From positions 2,963,556-3,027,555 of the forward strand of contig MOYA01000001.1 in the NCBI GenBank assembly GCA_001899315.1: a DNA stretch of 64,000 nt, written 5' to 3'. Position 1 is the first letter of the stretch, and every line of letters starts with the position of its first letter. Shown here piece by piece: positions 47,039 through 56,167 of this stretch. The notes beneath the pieces were generated by a model. It searched no databases and was not told where the DNA came from. It saw nothing but the letters and a program-made list of their open reading frames with translations. This DNA comes from Candidatus Obscuribacter phosphatis. GTDB taxonomy: Bacteria; Cyanobacteriota; Vampirovibrionia; Obscuribacterales; Obscuribacteraceae. Made by a program: the position numbers and the translations under genes.

Positions 47039-47827
47039 ATGTCAAGATCTCAAAACGACGACGAGCCCTATGCCCGTTCTTCAAGACGGCCGCCGCCGCG
47101 CCAGGCAAATCGCAATCAATATCAAGATGACGACGACGACGACGATTTTGAGGAAGAACAAAGCCCCTCTGCCCGTCAAAGGTCTAAATCTAGGCCAAGC
47201 AAGAGACAAAGCGGACAAAGAAAATCGCCCTCAAGTGGTCAAAGCGGCAACTTTCTAGACAAAATCAATCAATATATCGCCGAAAAGCAGCAGGGCGCTG
47301 TTGTTGAACCAAGCCGCATAGAGCCAGGCAAGAGATTGGTGGCGCTGGGCATAGACTTTGGTGCCGCCTACATAATTTCACTGGTGGCCGGCTTCATTCC
47401 CATGCAGACCATACTCACCAACCAACTTGTCATTCCCTTAGTCCTCTGTTTTAGAGACTTCTTTTATGGCGGCAGGGGTCTGGGCAAAAACCTCATGGGC
47501 TTGCGAGTAGTAAACATGGCCACCGGCGAAGGCCCAACCTTGCAACAGGTTCTGGTGCGTAATCTCATTTATCTGGGACCCCTCTTGCTCTTGCAAGTTA
47601 CAGAACGCCTCTTGCATTTATTTGAAATTCACGTCAGCTTGACTACTGCCGTGGTGACAGTGAAAGAGGTCTTGAAAGCAGTTCTTTCTGTTTACGTATT
47701 GGTAATAGTTCCGCTTGAAGCCTACCGCAGTTACGCCAGGGAAGATAGTATGAGACTTGGCGATGCCTTAGCCGGCACCTGCCTGGTCGAAGACGAGATG
47801 AATTTCAGCGAAATACTGCCCAAATGA
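47039..47827 (+). CDS. RDD-family membrane protein with charged disordered N-terminus
   Basis: The first 75 residues are disordered: an Arg/Pro/Gln part, a seven-Asp run, then Ser/Arg/Lys-rich sequence. Residues about 95-250 are an RDD domain with about four helices (KRLVALGIDFGAAYIISLVA with the R and D, then GLGKNLMGLRVV). RDD proteins are thought to be small transporters or partners of other membrane proteins. The ATG at 47039 has GGGA 6 bases upstream. A TTG at 47021 is possible. The next gene overlaps the stop (ATGA). Confidence 0.82.
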   Translation: MSRSQNDDEPYARSSRRPPPRQANRNQYQDDDDDDDFEEEQSPSARQRSKSRPSKRQSGQRKSPSSGQSGNFLDKINQYIAEKQQGAVVEPSRIEPGKRLVALGIDFGAAYIISLVAGFIPMQTILTNQLVIPLVLCFRDFFYGGRGLGKNLMGLRVVNMATGEGPTLQQVLVRNLIYLGPLLLLQVTERLLHLFEIHVSLTTAVVTVKEVLKAVLSVYVLVIVPLEAYRSYAREDSMRLGDALAGTCLVEDEMNFSEILPK

Positions 47828-49317
47828 CCCACAAAACAGCCTATATCTGGGGACCGGTTACTTCTTTCAACGGTGCCATCGCCGCAGCTCTTGTCATGAA
47901 GGGCTGGCATGTCCATTTCGCTTCCAAATCTTCGCTCAATATACTGAGCCTATCGCCCTTAGATTTGACAACCCAGGCTCGCAGCTTGCTCGACCTAGCC
48001 CTTGGCGGCAAAGAAAAAGCCCGCGCTTTTCAAGACCGCCTCAAGGTGGTCGAAGGTCCTGAGAACAAAAAGAGCCCGGAAGGCAAGAATCAGAAATATG
48101 ATGCCATCATATTCAGTGCCCTACCGCCCAACTTTGATGAAGCAAGAGGGGCGCGTGCCCCCTGGACCGGCGGTGACCTAAAAGCCTTGACCCGCAGTCA
48201 TAAAGACACGCCTATTTTTATTGTTTCATCGCTTTGGGGCGGTATTCAAAAAGATGGTGTGGTGCCGGAAGAACTTGAATTTGGCAGGCGCAAACCCCAA
48301 AGCCAATGGGAAAACACCTGCCAGCAATATGAGCAGCGTCTTTTAGAAAGTCTATCGGGCAGTGAATCTGTTTGGTATATGGTGAGACTTCCCATGCTTT
48401 CCGGCGATACAAAAGACGGCAGCACTAGTCGCATTGCCGGCATCTATTCACTTTTGCGTGAACTGAAAGAACAAAACAGCAAACCATTAAAAGGCAAGGG
48501 TCCGCTCAAACTGGCTTACAATCCGGATTCCACTCTCTGGTTTCTACCAATTGATCATGCCGTCAATACTTTCTTGCGCTTACTAGAAGACGAAAGTCGC
48601 CCCCGTATCTGCAATCTGGTATCAACCCAGGCCTCACTCAATCGCGAGTGGCTGAGCCACTTAGCGACAGTTCTGCAAGCAGAAGAAATCGAAGCGAAAG
48701 ATCCCGATGATTTAAATTTGCCAAGTACTTTGCGCAAAATGCTGATTGATGATGTGCAAGTAAAGACCCGCAATCTTTTTGAAGTAAGCGGGCGCTATCA
48801 ATTATTGCCGGTGGTGGCCGACAAAGATTATCTAAGCAAACTTATCGACTATGCCGAGTCGATGCACTGGGGCGAGCCGCAAAGCCAGCCACAAGAAACA
48901 ACTGTAGACTATTCTGAAAAGGTGGCACGCTTTTATTTCGAAGAATTCGTGCCTGAAAAGCTCGCCCAAGGGGCCTTGAAACACGCCAAGATCAATGGTC
49001 ACAAAATCGGCTTTAAGCTCAGGGCATCAAGCTTTCCGGGCTGGATGCTCAAGGTCAAACCAAATAGCGAAAACGAAGCAATGCTGACAGTTATTGACCC
49101 AGCCTTCGATAGACCAGATGTTTGTTTTCACTTCAGCGGCATGACCCTAGCCGGTCTCATTCAAAAGAAGATACATCTTTCTAGAGCCTTACTGATGAAA
49201 GAAGTAACTGTGGAAGGCAATATGCTGCAGGTCTTTAGAATTGCCGGGCTAATTGAGAAGTTTCTCAAAGACTTCCCACTAAGCAAAGAAGACCTGGCTA
49301 AAAGCCAGGTCGACTGA
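47824..49317 (+). CDS. Fusion of SDR-like Rossmann domain and SCP2 sterol/lipid-carrier domain
   Basis: Residues 1 to about 350 resemble an extended short-chain dehydrogenase: WGPVTSFNGAIAAALVMKGWHVHFAS in place of TGxxGxxG, a YDAIIFSALPP segment, QYEQRLLESL where the catalytic Tyr-Lys would sit (no YxxxK), and a C-terminal part with TLWFLPIDHAVNTFLRLL. Residues about 375-497 match an SCP2 domain (KHAKINGHKIGFKLRASSFPGWMLKVK, then LIQKKIHLSRALLMKEVTVEGN). SCP2 domains bind lipids or fatty acyl-CoA. The catalytic residues of SDRs look lost, so it may sense or carry rather than reduce. It overlaps the RDD gene by 4 bases. Confidence 0.7.
   Translation: MTHKTAYIWGPVTSFNGAIAAALVMKGWHVHFASKSSLNILSLSPLDLTTQARSLLDLALGGKEKARAFQDRLKVVEGPENKKSPEGKNQKYDAIIFSALPPNFDEARGARAPWTGGDLKALTRSHKDTPIFIVSSLWGGIQKDGVVPEELEFGRRKPQSQWENTCQQYEQRLLESLSGSESVWYMVRLPMLSGDTKDGSTSRIAGIYSLLRELKEQNSKPLKGKGPLKLAYNPDSTLWFLPIDHAVNTFLRLLEDESRPRICNLVSTQASLNREWLSHLATVLQAEEIEAKDPDDLNLPSTLRKMLIDDVQVKTRNLFEVSGRYQLLPVVADKDYLSKLIDYAESMHWGEPQSQPQETTVDYSEKVARFYFEEFVPEKLAQGALKHAKINGHKIGFKLRASSFPGWMLKVKPNSENEAMLTVIDPAFDRPDVCFHFSGMTLAGLIQKKIHLSRALLMKEVTVEGNMLQVFRIAGLIEKFLKDFPLSKEDLAKSQVD
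49281..49311 (-). terminator. Terminator of the riboflavin operon, inside the convergent gene
   Basis: GACCTGGCT and AGCCAGGTC form a perfect 9-bp stem with a 3-base loop (49291-49311). On the minus strand it is followed by TTCTTTGCTT. It lies 34 bases after the ribH stop and within the last codons of the SDR-SCP2 gene. On the plus strand there is no T tract. Confidence 0.6.
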
Positions 49318-49344
49318 GACTTATACACCTGCTAGACCGCAGAG

Positions 49345-49845
49345 CTAAGATTTAGCTGCCGCTTGCGACTTAACCGCCGAGATCAAATTAGCCATCTCAA
49401 TGGCTGCCACAGCTGCTTCGGCGCCTTTATTACCGGCTTTGGTGCCGGCTCTTTCAATAGCCTGTTCAATACTGTCCACGGTCAAAATTCCGTTTATAAC
49501 CGGTATGCCGGTCTCAAGAGCGACACTAGATAGACCGGAAGAACTATGAGAAGCCACATAATCAAAATGGGCGGTGGCGCCGCGAATTACAGCACCGAGA
49601 GCGATGACGGCATCATAGCGACCGCTCTGGGCGGCATGCTTGACCACGAGCGGTATTTCGAAGGCACCAGGGCACCACATAATCTCAACTGATGAAAGGT
49701 CGGCACCGTGTCTTTTGAGCGATTCGGTGGCACCGGAGAGCAATTCCTTGGTGATGAAATCGTTGAAGCGGCTGACTACCACGGCAAACTTCAAACCGGT
49801 GGCAATCAATCTGCCTTCGATTACTTCAGGTTGACCCTTAGACAT
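49345..49845 (-). CDS. ribH: 6,7-dimethyl-8-ribityllumazine synthase
   Basis: RibH condenses aminoribityl-uracil with dihydroxybutanone phosphate to lumazine, the step before riboflavin. The 166 residues have [17 protein letters not shown]-like [26 protein letters not shown] with the active-site His, and [17 protein letters not shown]. The start overlaps the end of ribBA by 8 bases with GGAGAG upstream, so the two are translationally coupled. Confidence 0.96.
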   Translation of the reverse strand: MSKGQPEVIEGRLIATGLKFAVVVSRFNDFITKELLSGATESLKRHGADLSSVEIMWCPGAFEIPLVVKHAAQSGRYDAVIALGAVIRGATAHFDYVASHSSSGLSSVALETGIPVINGILTVDSIEQAIERAGTKAGNKGAEAAVAAIEMANLISAVKSQAAAKS

Positions 49846-51097
49846 TTAACTCTCCTTTTGTGGTCTTCTCTTTTACCGCTTCACCAAGCTCAAGCCAGTG
49901 CCCTAGCTTTTCTTTCTTGGTGAGCAGATAGTTCATGTTGTGACTGTTGCAAGCCGGCGGCATCATCACCCGACCAGTAACTTTCAAGCCATAGCCTTCC
50001 AAGCCGACAATTTTTCTTGGATTGTTGGTGACGATACGCACCGAGGTCAAGCCCAAATCACAAAGAATCTGAGCACCGACGCCATAGTCACGCAGATCTG
50101 GCTTAAAGCCCAGGGCTTCGTTAGCCTGCACTGTGTCCTTGCCGGTTTCTTGCAGAGCATAGGCTTTGATCTTATTGAGCAGCCCAATGCCTCTGCCTTC
50201 CTGGCGCAAATAAACCAAGACACCGGTTTCTTCTTTGGCTATAAGAGCCATGGCTGCTTCTAATTGGGGACCACAGTCACAGCGCAAACTGGCGAAGACA
50301 TCGCCGGTGAGACATTCTGAGTGCACACGAATGACCACATCTTCCTTGCCTGCGACATCACCTTTGACCACAGCCAAGTGTTCCTGCCCGTCAAGCGTAT
50401 TGCGATAAGCATAGAGCTTAAATTCACCATAGGCGGAAGGCAATGTGCATTCAGCTTCTCTGACGACAAAACGCTCTTTGCCTAGGCGATAAGAGATGAG
50501 CTGGGCAATATTGATAAACTTCAGGCCGTGCTTGTCGGCAAACTCGCGCAATTGCGGCACACGCGACATGGTGCCGTCGGCGTTCATAATCTCGCAAATA
50601 ACCCCGGCGCTCTTGAGACCAGCCATGCGAGCCATGTCGACAGCTGCTTCGGTGTGACCGGCGCGCTGCAAGACACCGCCTGCCTTAGCCACTAAGGGCG
50701 ATATATGACCGGGGCGTCTCAGGTCTTCGGGCTTAGACATTTCGTCGACACAAACTTTGATGGTTGTGGAACGGTCGAAGGCGCTGATGCCGGTTGTGAC
50801 ACCAAATCTAGTATCAGCGTCGACAGTGATGGTGAAGGCCGTGCTCTGAGATTCGGTGTTGCGCTCAACCATGAGGGGCAAGTCGAGTTCTTTTGCTCTT
50901 TCAGGGGTAATCGATAAACAAATCCAGCCCCGAGCCTCAGTGGCCATAAAGTTAATTTTCTCGGGGGTGATTAATTCGGCGGCGCAAATCAAGTCGCCTT
51001 CATTCTCGCGACCTTCATCATCACAGACCACTACAAACTTGCCAGCCTTAATATCGGCGATGGCTTCTTCCACACTGTCAAATCTGACTTCGGACAT
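49838..51097 (-). CDS. ribBA: Bifunctional DHBP synthase / GTP cyclohydrolase II
   Basis: The N-terminal half (to about residue 205) is 3,4-dihydroxy-2-butanone-4-phosphate synthase with [16 protein letters not shown] and RRPGHISPL and HTEAAVD. The C-terminal half is GTP cyclohydrolase II with [20 protein letters not shown], which binds the zinc, and [10 protein letters not shown]. The two start the two branches of riboflavin synthesis. I start at the ATG at 51097 because GGAGG lies 6 bases upstream. It lies between ribE and ribH; ribD is not in the window. Confidence 0.96.
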   Translation of the reverse strand: MSEVRFDSVEEAIADIKAGKFVVVCDDEGRENEGDLICAAELITPEKINFMATEARGWICLSITPERAKELDLPLMVERNTESQSTAFTITVDADTRFGVTTGISAFDRSTTIKVCVDEMSKPEDLRRPGHISPLVAKAGGVLQRAGHTEAAVDMARMAGLKSAGVICEIMNADGTMSRVPQLREFADKHGLKFINIAQLISYRLGKERFVVREAECTLPSAYGEFKLYAYRNTLDGQEHLAVVKGDVAGKEDVVIRVHSECLTGDVFASLRCDCGPQLEAAMALIAKEETGVLVYLRQEGRGIGLLNKIKAYALQETGKDTVQANEALGFKPDLRDYGVGAQILCDLGLTSVRIVTNNPRKIVGLEGYGLKVTGRVMMPPACNSHNMNYLLTKKEKLGHWLELGEAVKEKTTKGELNV

Positions 51098-51202
51098 GCT
51101 AGCCTCCGGTTTGACGTCGCATATGTCAAGCGACACCTAAAGCATAGCCCCCATGGACCTTTATGGGACCAATATTATGCGATTCTTTATTATGCATTCT
51201 TT

Positions 51203-51829
51203 TTAATTAAGCTGGGTGAGCCTGATCACATACCGAGCAATGATGTCGGTTTCCAGATTGACGCGGCTGCCCACCTTTAGCTCACCCAGGGTTGTAACCG
51301 CCAGAGTGTGGGGAATGAGCGCCACTGTGAAAGTAAACTCATCATCGGCTTTGCTTGGGGTAGAGCAGGAGGCCACAGTGAGCGAGACACCTTCCACCGC
51401 CACCGAACCCTTCTCGACGAAATAGGGGGCAAAAGCCCGCTCTGCCCTAAATGTGATCTCCCAGGAAAAACCGTCTTCTTTGATGGAAGCCACCTCGCCC
51501 ACAGTGTCGATATGGCCGGTGACGATATGGCCGCCAAGTCTATCGCTCACTTTCAAGGCTTTCTCTAGATTGACCCGGCTGCCCACCTGCAGTTCGCCCA
51601 GACGAGTGCGTCTCAAGGTCTCATTGATTGCCTCGGCGGCGAACCATCTGCCCTTTTCGCCGTCGGCGGCAAAATCAGTGACAGTCAAACATGTGCCCGA
51701 TACCGAAATAGACTCGCCGAGCTTGGCATCGCTCAAAATTCCCTCGGCACCTATCTTGAGGCGGCGCCCATCGCCTGTGTCTTCCACAGCAAGCACCACA
51801 CCGACCTCTTCAACGATTCCTGAAAACAC
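51203..51829 (-). CDS. ribE: Riboflavin synthase alpha subunit
   Basis: RibE disproportionates two lumazines to riboflavin. The protein shows two lumazine-binding repeats, one with FSGIVEEVG at the start and GHIVTGHIDTVG, the other with GSVAVEGVSLTVA and FTVALIPHTLAVTTLG. I begin at the GTG at 51829, which gives MFSGIVEE as in other RibE proteins; the TTG at 51853 would add eight unusual residues. No FMN riboswitch is visible in the short space upstream. Confidence 0.95.
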   Translation of the reverse strand: MFSGIVEEVGVVLAVEDTGDGRRLKIGAEGILSDAKLGESISVSGTCLTVTDFAADGEKGRWFAAEAINETLRRTRLGELQVGSRVNLEKALKVSDRLGGHIVTGHIDTVGEVASIKEDGFSWEITFRAERAFAPYFVEKGSVAVEGVSLTVASCSTPSKADDEFTFTVALIPHTLAVTTLGELKVGSRVNLETDIIARYVIRLTQLN

Positions 51830-51849
51830 TATTTTACTCTCACTCTCAA

Positions 51850-51882
51850 ACAAAATTTGACTTTAGCACAGGGCCAAAGTCA
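51850..51882 (-). terminator. Possible terminator of the secretion operon
   Basis: On the minus strand TGACTTT and AAAGTCA form a 7-bp stem with an 11-base loop (51858-51882), followed by AATTTTG. It lies 21 bases after the last secretion gene and just before ribE. The T tract is short, so readthrough into ribE is possible. Confidence 0.4.
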
Positions 51883-51902
51883 TGCCCATAAATGCAACTA
51901 AT

Positions 51903-52454
51903 TTACTGCGGCGGCGGCGACAAATCTTGAAAGTCGGCGATCAAAAAAGCTTTGGTTTCAGCATGTTGACCAATGAGATAGCGAAAGCGAAAGTTGGACT
52001 CGCCGGTGTCCTGCGAAGAGTGAAGAGCAAAAACCCCTTGTACTTCCACAGGAATCATACCGCGATTGTCGGGATCGCCGGTGGCCACCTTATCTACACG
52101 CACCGCACAGACCTGCTTGCGCTCGCTCATATCGCGTATAAGCCCGATAAGCTCGCTATTTGTGCCCGGCACCATTTTGCTCCGCGCCATTGCGGCAAAA
52201 ACGTTGGGAGCCAGTTCCTTGCGCAATTCCATAACATTTTTTTCGCAGTTGATATAACTTGAATCAAGCAAATGCATGGTCACATCTCTAACAAAGGCAT
52301 CGATAGTCTGCTTGGTTTCACTTGATACTTTATTGCCCTTAGGCATGGTCAAAAACAAGACGCCATTGATAATCACACTCACACCCAAAAGAATGTGCAC
52401 GCCATAGGCTTTTATGAGCTGTTCCGGGCCTATCTTTTGCACCTTCCAGTACAT
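51903..52454 (-). CDS. VirB8/NTF2-like type IV secretion component
   Basis: A short cytoplasmic start, one transmembrane helix (HILLGVSVIINGVLFLTM) and a soluble domain of helix then strands (IDAFVRDVTMHLLDSS, then VCAVRVDKVATG, MIPVEVQGVFAL, FRFRYLIGQ) give the architecture of VirB8. VirB8 is a periplasmic nucleating protein of type IV machines. Family assignment is by shape and operon position: it begins 3 bases after the next gene upstream and is last in the operon. Confidence 0.65.
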   Translation of the reverse strand: MYWKVQKIGPEQLIKAYGVHILLGVSVIINGVLFLTMPKGNKVSSETKQTIDAFVRDVTMHLLDSSYINCEKNVMELRKELAPNVFAAMARSKMVPGTNSELIGLIRDMSERKQVCAVRVDKVATGDPDNRGMIPVEVQGVFALHSSQDTGESNFRFRYLIGQHAETKAFLIADFQDLSPPPQ

Positions 52455-52456
52455 GG

Positions 52457-52804
52457 TTAGAGTGCCTCCATCGTGCCCAGCATCCAGTTATTATGCGAGC
52501 GGTACATCTTAAGCACAGCTTTGCAATCGGCTGTAGAAGATTGACCCTGTTTCGTAATTTTCTGAACGCCTTCCACCATCACTTCGGCATCATTGTCTTG
52601 TGATTTCAAAACCTTGGCTTTAGTAATTTCGCAGCTGCTCTGCACGCCGGCTCCATCCCAACTCCAGGTAAACATATCGGCGGCGGCTAACTTAGCCATT
52701 TCTTCAAGACGCGCCTGATGAACATATTTGAGGGCAAGAAAAATACAAACAAAAAGAGCACAAAAACCAACGAACCATTTACCTGGTGAGAAAATCTTTT
52801 CCAT
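52457..52804 (-). CDS. Small membrane-anchored protein of the secretion operon
   Basis: The 115 residues have an N-terminal helix (WFVGFCALFVCIFLALKYV) and an outer domain (MFTWSWDGAGVQSSCEI, VMVEGVQKIT, AVLKMYRSHNNWMLGTMEA) with two Cys that could form a disulfide. Its strand pattern is a short cystatin-like one, so it may be a second, smaller VirB8-type partner. No family is certain. It lies 21 bases after virB4. Confidence 0.6.
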   Translation of the reverse strand: MEKIFSPGKWFVGFCALFVCIFLALKYVHQARLEEMAKLAAADMFTWSWDGAGVQSSCEITKAKVLKSQDNDAEVMVEGVQKITKQGQSSTADCKAVLKMYRSHNNWMLGTMEAL

Positions 52805-52824
52805 TAAGATCTAGACCTCAAGCT

Positions 52825-55734
52825 CTAACCCTCATGTTGCAGACCGAGGTAATAGACAGCCTGGCGACAAGCATCGGTATGCGAAAGCTTGGGATTGCGC
52901 CTTCTCACGTCTTCGATCATCTGCAAACGACGCGGAATATCGCGTATTGGTTCTGATGTACAGATCCAATAGTCCATCGGGCTGGGCACAAGTCTAATCG
53001 TGCCATGCACCGCCCCGACAATGAGCAGACATTGGCTGTCTCGGCGCTTCTCTTCGTCTCGGCTAAACTGCTCGATGGCTGCGGTTTCGGCATCGGTGAG
53101 ACGCAAGGTATCTTTGAGCATACGCAAGTCGCTGGGGTCTTGCCTGAGCAATATCTTCATGTGCGAGTTTTTCACAACCGAATCGGCTTGCTCTGCTTGC
53201 CTAAAGAAGTCTTTCAACTGCTGAGTGATACTGACGAGCATCATACCGTAGTGACGGGCTCGTCTCGAAAGGTCATCCAATAGTCTTGCCCCGGCCTTGA
53301 ATCGCATCAGTGTGGCAGCCTCGTCTATGACCGCGGCAAAGCGCTGTCCACGCGCCTTAGAATCGGCAGCTTTGCGCCTGATGAATTCAGCCAAGATGAA
53401 AACAGCTATACGCTCAAGACGAGGTTCGTTTACTTCTCTGGTATCAAATACGATGAATAGTTTTTCGGTCTCAATATTGGTTAGACCATCAACAAGACCG
53501 CCAAAAGCACCGGTTCTAGTAAAGAGTGAAAGACCTCGGGCAAACTGCTGCAAGCGATCTCGCTGCAAAGGATCAACTTCGTTGGCGGCAGCCTGCGCCG
53601 TCACCTGAGCCAGGTCAGTCATGGTCGGTACTTGGTTGCGGAAACTGGCTTCCATGTAGGCTAGACGAATGAGACCATCAAGCAAAGATTTCTCTTCCAC
53701 CGATAGTTCTTCGCGACCTTCAGGGGCAAGCATTAGGTCGAGCAGGGAAAGCAAAGTTGAAACTTTGTCGGCGGAAGGCTCGCCCATCTTGTCCTCAGGA
53801 CCGAGGTCGAAGGGATTCAAGACATAGCCGCTGGAAGGACCCAAGTCGACATAGGCACAAAGTTCGGGGCCGAGAAGTTCGGTGATGAAGCGATAAGCAC
53901 CAAATTTGTCTACTGTTTTATCTATGAGCACAAAGCGCGTGCCGAGCGGCAAAAGTCTGAGCATCATCATCGACACGGCAAAAGATTTACCCGCCCCGGT
54001 GGTTCCCACTACGAACATATTGTTCGCGTCTTTGCCCTGCCCTCTAAAAAATGGATTGAGCAGAACCGGTTCGCGTGAGGCAAGAGCAAAGCCGAAAGGC
54101 ACACCATCGGGAGTACCACAAGAGGCAGTAAAGAACGGCCACATCGTACCGACAATTGGCGACATGACACGATGGACAACAGCCATTTTGTCGACGCCGA
54201 CCGCCAAAGTAGATTGCCAAAGATCGAGTTGCAACATCTGACCGCGATCCATCTGAGCGCCGCGGTTTTTGAAAACACGCCTGATCTCATCCATATTTTG
54301 AGCCAGGTGCTCTGGGCTGTCACTAGCTGTAGAGAGATAGAGCGATACATCAAAAGCTTTGTTGGAACTGCGCAAGAACTCTTGAATGGCTTGAGCCGCC
54401 GAACGAGTCGATTCGATACCTTCCAAGTCGGGAGTAGCCAACTGCGTAGAAGTGACGTGACCCATGCGGTATTTGAGCTTGAGTTCTTTTCTCACCCGGT
54501 CTTGATCGCATTGATGAATAAAGAGCGAGAGTGTGTATTCAGTCGAAATAGTGAGCAAGTCGACCAGCCATCCCATCCAGGTTTCATGGGGTGTGGCGAA
54601 CATATATTGGGTACCGATGTATTTGCCGTCCAGCCAAACATATTCATCGGTAACCTTCATAGCCGAACCAGCCAAAGTAGACGCTTCCGACATATTAGTG
54701 CGGGAAGGCGGTGCTTCAGGATCTTTCTGATAGAGCGATGGATTGAGATCTGAATAGATCAAATTGCGCACTTCTTTGCGCGACAAAACTTGCGGTCTCA
54801 GGTTTGATGTGCGCAACTGCTCAACAGCAGTCTTCTTGAGACGGTTCAAGATCTCGAGATATTCTTCGTGCTTCTGAATTGAACGTCTACCGCTCCAGCT
54901 CTTTCCTGTTTTGCAGTCGGGCGGATGATAACTGATGACCACATAAAAATCGCGCTGAGGCACGAAAGTTACGTCTTGTACCTTACGAAACCATTTGTCG
55001 GTATAGTCGGCATACCACTTGAGATAGTCGTTGTCGGTCTTGAGCAAGATCTGATAACGAGACAAATATTCGTCGACCGATAGGTTGCGGCTCTTGATAA
55101 TAATCTGAATGTCAGACTCACAAGAGTTGGCAAAGTTGGCAAAGGTACGAGCCATGGTCTCACGCTCGGCCTCATCAAAGAGCAAAGCGTTGATGCCTTT
55201 GCAAGAAATATACTTGCGGAAGCTTCCGTCTGATAAAACAACCAGACCTTCTTCTTCGTCTTCACCCGGAATGGAATGAATAAAGCAAACGTCTTGCCAA
55301 CTGCTGGCGCCCCTCTTGTCTGCTGTGGGACCATCATCGGCGTGGTTATCGCCTTCCTCTTCGCCAAAAGGAAGCATCTCCCTGAGTTTTTCAGGCAGCC
55401 CGTTATAAAAGCCGGCAACAATATTTTGGAAAGAGGCGTGCGGCGTTGTGGCTAATCGTTTACCACTGACAGAGGGCGTGGCTAAACCATAACTTTCCTC
55501 ATCTTCGTCCTCGTCTAAATCGTCATCATCATCATCGTCGTCATAGCGACCGCGACCGGGCGGCTTCTTGCCTCTAGAGCCGCCAGAGCCTCCTCCTGAG
55601 CCTCGTCCGCCAGAGCCTCCGCCTGAGCCTCGTCCGCCAGAGCCTCTTCCAGACGAGCCCGAATTGGACCCGGCAGAAGGACCTCGTCCTCCTGTTCCTC
55701 GTAAAGCTGAATACTGGCTGTCGCTTCTTACCAT
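52825..55734 (-). CDS. virB4: VirB4-type ATPase of type IV secretion
   Basis: VirB4 ATPases drive assembly and transport at the inner-membrane face of type IV systems. The first 75 residues are Gly/Ser/Arg-rich followed by an eight-Asp run, which is not part of the usual family. The VirB4 N-terminal domain follows (YISCKGINALLFDEAERETMAR), then Walker A VGTTGAGKSF (about 575-584), VLIDKTVDKFGAYR, and Walker B FAAVIDEAATLM (about 800) with the SRRARHYGMMLVSITQQ motif near the end. At 969 residues it is longer than usual because of the tail. It lies between the PrgI-like gene and two small membrane genes. Confidence 0.92.
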   Translation of the reverse strand: MVRSDSQYSALRGTGGRGPSAGSNSGSSGRGSGGRGSGGGSGGRGSGGGSGGSRGKKPPGRGRYDDDDDDDDLDEDEDEESYGLATPSVSGKRLATTPHASFQNIVAGFYNGLPEKLREMLPFGEEEGDNHADDGPTADKRGASSWQDVCFIHSIPGEDEEEGLVVLSDGSFRKYISCKGINALLFDEAERETMARTFANFANSCESDIQIIIKSRNLSVDEYLSRYQILLKTDNDYLKWYADYTDKWFRKVQDVTFVPQRDFYVVISYHPPDCKTGKSWSGRRSIQKHEEYLEILNRLKKTAVEQLRTSNLRPQVLSRKEVRNLIYSDLNPSLYQKDPEAPPSRTNMSEASTLAGSAMKVTDEYVWLDGKYIGTQYMFATPHETWMGWLVDLLTISTEYTLSLFIHQCDQDRVRKELKLKYRMGHVTSTQLATPDLEGIESTRSAAQAIQEFLRSSNKAFDVSLYLSTASDSPEHLAQNMDEIRRVFKNRGAQMDRGQMLQLDLWQSTLAVGVDKMAVVHRVMSPIVGTMWPFFTASCGTPDGVPFGFALASREPVLLNPFFRGQGKDANNMFVVGTTGAGKSFAVSMMMLRLLPLGTRFVLIDKTVDKFGAYRFITELLGPELCAYVDLGPSSGYVLNPFDLGPEDKMGEPSADKVSTLLSLLDLMLAPEGREELSVEEKSLLDGLIRLAYMEASFRNQVPTMTDLAQVTAQAAANEVDPLQRDRLQQFARGLSLFTRTGAFGGLVDGLTNIETEKLFIVFDTREVNEPRLERIAVFILAEFIRRKAADSKARGQRFAAVIDEAATLMRFKAGARLLDDLSRRARHYGMMLVSITQQLKDFFRQAEQADSVVKNSHMKILLRQDPSDLRMLKDTLRLTDAETAAIEQFSRDEEKRRDSQCLLIVGAVHGTIRLVPSPMDYWICTSEPIRDIPRRLQMIEDVRRRNPKLSHTDACRQAVYYLGLQHEG

Positions 55735-55763
55735 AAATTAAGTTTACAACGGAAGAGGGCTAA

Positions 55764-56135
55764 TCACCCACCGATGTAGAAATCATCGCTCTTTTTCTTG
55801 GGTTCCTGGATGGTCGGATCAGGATAAAGCCTTCCAGGCTCAGGCTTTGGAATAAAACTGGTCGGTACCAGGCGAAGCTTGTAAAGAAGCAGATTACGCC
55901 ACCAGCTCATGGGCTTCAGGTCGGTAAACTTGACAGCCGGCAAACAGAAGCAGAAGAAGACTATGGCAAGCAAAATATTGGCAGGCAAGTTGCCGACCTT
56001 CCAACCCTGCGGTACAGCCGAGAGTATGTAGAAAGAAATGGCAATGGAGACAACCAGCATCAATAGCTGACGGACCGTAAAGTCCCACAGCTTAAAGGGC
56101 TTGTTCAGTACTATGACTTTATGAACCCTGGACAT
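55764..56135 (-). CDS. PrgI/VirB3-like membrane protein
   Basis: The 123 residues begin with a cytoplasmic part (HKVIVLNKPFKLWDFTVRQ) and have two close hydrophobic helices (LLMLVVSIAISFYILSAV and ANILLAIVFFCFCLPAV), then the family's WWRNLLLYKLRLV segment. PrgI proteins are the VirB3 equivalents of Gram-positive conjugation systems and lie next to VirB4, as here (29-base gap). GAGGGG lies about 6 bases upstream of the ATG. Confidence 0.8.
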   Translation of the reverse strand: MSRVHKVIVLNKPFKLWDFTVRQLLMLVVSIAISFYILSAVPQGWKVGNLPANILLAIVFFCFCLPAVKFTDLKPMSWWRNLLLYKLRLVPTSFIPKPEPGRLYPDPTIQEPKKKSDDFYIGG

Positions 56136-56167
56136 AATTCACCCCTCTGCCTAATATTCCACTTTTT

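Noticed and set aside
51829-51903. FMN riboswitch before the riboflavin genes
   Set aside because: The space between the last secretion gene and ribE is too short and shows only a simple hairpin.
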